Shown: piece by piece, positions 30,417 through 31,334 of the stretch
Layout: every line of letters starts with the position of its first letter
How positions within the stretch are numbered: the first letter of the stretch is position 1
Origin: a virus
DNA: 31,334 nucleotides
Direction: 5' to 3' (one strand)
IMG/VR virus record: IMGVR_UViG_3300031759_000105
Span: 1 to 31,334 of that record
Made by a program: the position numbers and the translations under genes
The notes under the pieces: model-generated
What the model was told of the DNA's origin: nothing
Seen by the model: the letters and a program-made list of their open reading frames with translations, nothing else
Databases searched by the model: none

Positions 30417-30891
30417 GATGGGATTCCTTCGTCAGGATAGGAAGATGCAGAACAGGAATGCAGGTCGGATCAACATACACTCGGCGCATCGCCTCGGCGA
30501 GATTGCCCACAACGTCGACTTTCGGGGTCTCTCGAGTTAGGTTCTGACACACCACAATCCCACCCACGGGTGCACTCCAAAGATACCGTAGAAGCGGAAT
30601 ATAGAGCCTCCGAAGCTGAATGTACGCCATTAGAGTCCAAGTAAGCTTCGCTTCGACGGCAATGGGAACACTCCCTTTGAAGACAAAGTCGACTTGGGCG
30701 TATCCGTGCCCATTTGCATCGTCAAACTCAACCCAAACTCCATGTGGTGTTTCACAGAACCCCGGAAGCTTCGCCAACGCCCCTTCGTACTTCACTCCGC
30801 GCGCTTTTGCCCCCCTCGGATGCCCTTGCGGAATGCATCCCGGCTTCGCCGAGAGCACCCTCGCCCATTTGAGCCCCCTCACCTCACGCAT
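30283..30891 (-). CDS. PD-(D/E)xK nuclease-like protein
   Basis: A 202-residue protein. KYEGAL around E36, QVDFVFKG with D68, and IAVEAKLTWT with E80-x-K82 fit the E...D...ExK core of the PD-(D/E)xK superfamily; LMAYIQLRRLYIPLLRYLW after it matches the helix that follows in phage resolvase-like nucleases. The ATG at 30891 has AAGGA upstream. The last about 45 residues overlap a second convincing gene in another frame, so the natural end may lie near 30420. It may process replication or packaging intermediates, or act on host DNA. Confidence 0.6.
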   Translation of the reverse strand: MREVRGLKWARVLSAKPGCIPQGHPRGAKARGVKYEGALAKLPGFCETPHGVWVEFDDANGHGYAQVDFVFKGSVPIAVEAKLTWTLMAYIQLRRLYIPLLRYLWSAPVGGIVVCQNLTRETPKVDVVGNLAEAMRRVYVDPTCIPVLHLPILTKESHHATRAKSGLPTWWRKGETAPRVGGARKREDTSGEVAFGNSLGGR

Positions 30892-30955
30892 TCGAAATAT
30901 TCCTTCCGGAAGACGCCCGCGACAGAAGCGGGTCGGTCATGGCTTAGCCTTTCAG

Positions 30956-31087
30956 TTAAGTCGGTTGAGGACGATGGTGGCGATGGAAAACCAATAGGTC
31001 GTCGATCCCGCCGCGCAACTGCCAATTGATCCGCCGCACGGCGCTGGCGCTAAACAGAGCGCCGGCGAAGATCGAGAGATATTTCAT
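30956..31087 (-). CDS. 43-residue protein with hydrophobic leader
   Basis: Read directly: ATG 31087, stop TAA 30956-30958. MKYLSIFAGALFSASAVRRI resembles a short leader, followed by NWQLRGGIDDLLVFHRHHRP and a short end. AGGTGG five bases before the ATG is a good ribosome site and starts inside the stop of the tailspike gene, so coupling is likely. No family is recognised; coding is plausible, not certain. The 64 bases between it and the nuclease-like gene hold only a short CCCGC/GCGGG hairpin and a ten-base palindrome. Confidence 0.4.
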   Translation of the reverse strand: MKYLSIFAGALFSASAVRRINWQLRGGIDDLLVFHRHHRPQPT

Positions 31088-31096
31088 GAATACCAC

Positions 31097-31334
31097 CTAA
31101 TGGTTGTTGTTGGCGTTGCAGCCCGCGGTCGGTGTACCGCCGTTGAGCTTGTTTTCTGCCAAGATGCACGACGTGTCGGTTGTGGTTGAAAAGAAAGCCG
31201 GAGTGGTGGACCCCTTCAGTGAATTTCCAATTGCTATAAGATTTGACGGGCTTACATAGGCAGAAATCGCTGCTACAAATGAGGCCCCCTGCACGCCTAT
31301 ATCGTTGTCGCCCACGCGCATTGACGCCGGCGCG
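31097..31334 (-). CDS. C-terminal end of a tailspike-like beta-helix protein (5' part outside window)
   Basis: The frame is open to the right edge, so at least 78 residues of a longer protein are seen. NDIGVQGASFVAAISAYVSP, then NLIAIGNSLKGST and CILAENKLNGG have the repeating hydrophobic/Asn-Gly spacing of right-handed beta-helix rungs, as in tailspikes and pectate-lyase-like adhesins. It ends with TAGCNANNNH. Identification as the receptor-binding spike is an inference from the rungs and from its place at the head of the late block. Confidence 0.5.
   Translation of the reverse strand, partial: APASMRVGDNDIGVQGASFVAAISAYVSPSNLIAIGNSLKGSTTPAFFSTTTDTSCILAENKLNGGTPTAGCNANNNH

Noticed and set aside
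30903-30912. CTTCCGGAAG palindrome and a nearby CCCGC/GCGGG hairpin
   Set aside because: Short, includes the ribosome site of the nuclease-like gene, and such palindromes are expected by chance at this length.
1-31334. tRNA, rRNA, CRISPR array, integrase, attachment site or insertion sequence
   Set aside because: I looked for cloverleaf ends, regular spacers and recombinase motifs and saw none that I could support; a tRNA scan would be decisive.

Overview
The window is a contiguous stretch of a double-stranded DNA tailed phage genome, high in GC and almost fully coding. It has two convergent modules: a short plus-strand block (1 to about 4750) and a long minus-strand block (about 4700 to the right edge). 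The virion genes match a P22-type short-tailed phage: portal, coat, scaffold, gp4- and gp10-like tail accessory factors, ejection proteins and large terminase. The host is probably an alphaproteobacterium. This is inferred from a twin-arginine leader and a DUF1515-like membrane protein that I associate with rhizobial phages, and from overall base composition. No integrase, repressor, tRNA or CRISPR array was seen.

Plus strand: the 3' part of a family A DNA polymerase, a small CxxC protein, a DUF3987-like P-loop protein, a winged-helix protein, a second CxxC protein, a coiled-coil protein, a DUF3467-like protein, and a cluster of very small membrane proteins. Several of these were found only by reading the sequence directly. 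This block is the end of a replication/early module.

Minus strand, read from right to left in transcription order: a tailspike end at the right edge, small conserved phage proteins including a PD-(D/E)xK-like nuclease, and a receptor-binding cassette. Three of the four large cassette members (24873, 28926, 29609) carry convincing N-terminal export signals, and the fourth (23657) has a hydrophobic leader. A lysis cassette (endolysin, holin-like protein, small membrane proteins and lipoproteins) lies inside this region. Then come large terminase, portal, a small HAD-like protein, a virion lysozyme-like protein, scaffold, a Tat-leader protein fused to the N-terminal arm of a coat protein, the coat protein, connector and tail genes, a sulfotransferase-GNAT fusion, and the DNA-ejection proteins. 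Most neighbouring genes are joined by ATGA, GTGA or TGATG overlaps, so translation appears coupled along the late operon.

Points that stand out: (1) the exported virion-type proteins; (2) the Tat-coat chimera directly upstream of the true coat gene; (3) a large excess of the word GCGAAGC/GCTTCGC, known as an unusually stable DNA mini-hairpin, with a dense hairpin array before one fibre gene; (4) two small lysis-region membrane genes each apparently one base out of frame; (5) a sharp drop in GC inside an ejection-protein gene; (6) tandem paralogous microproteins at the end of the early block. All functional calls come from motif reading; no database search was run.
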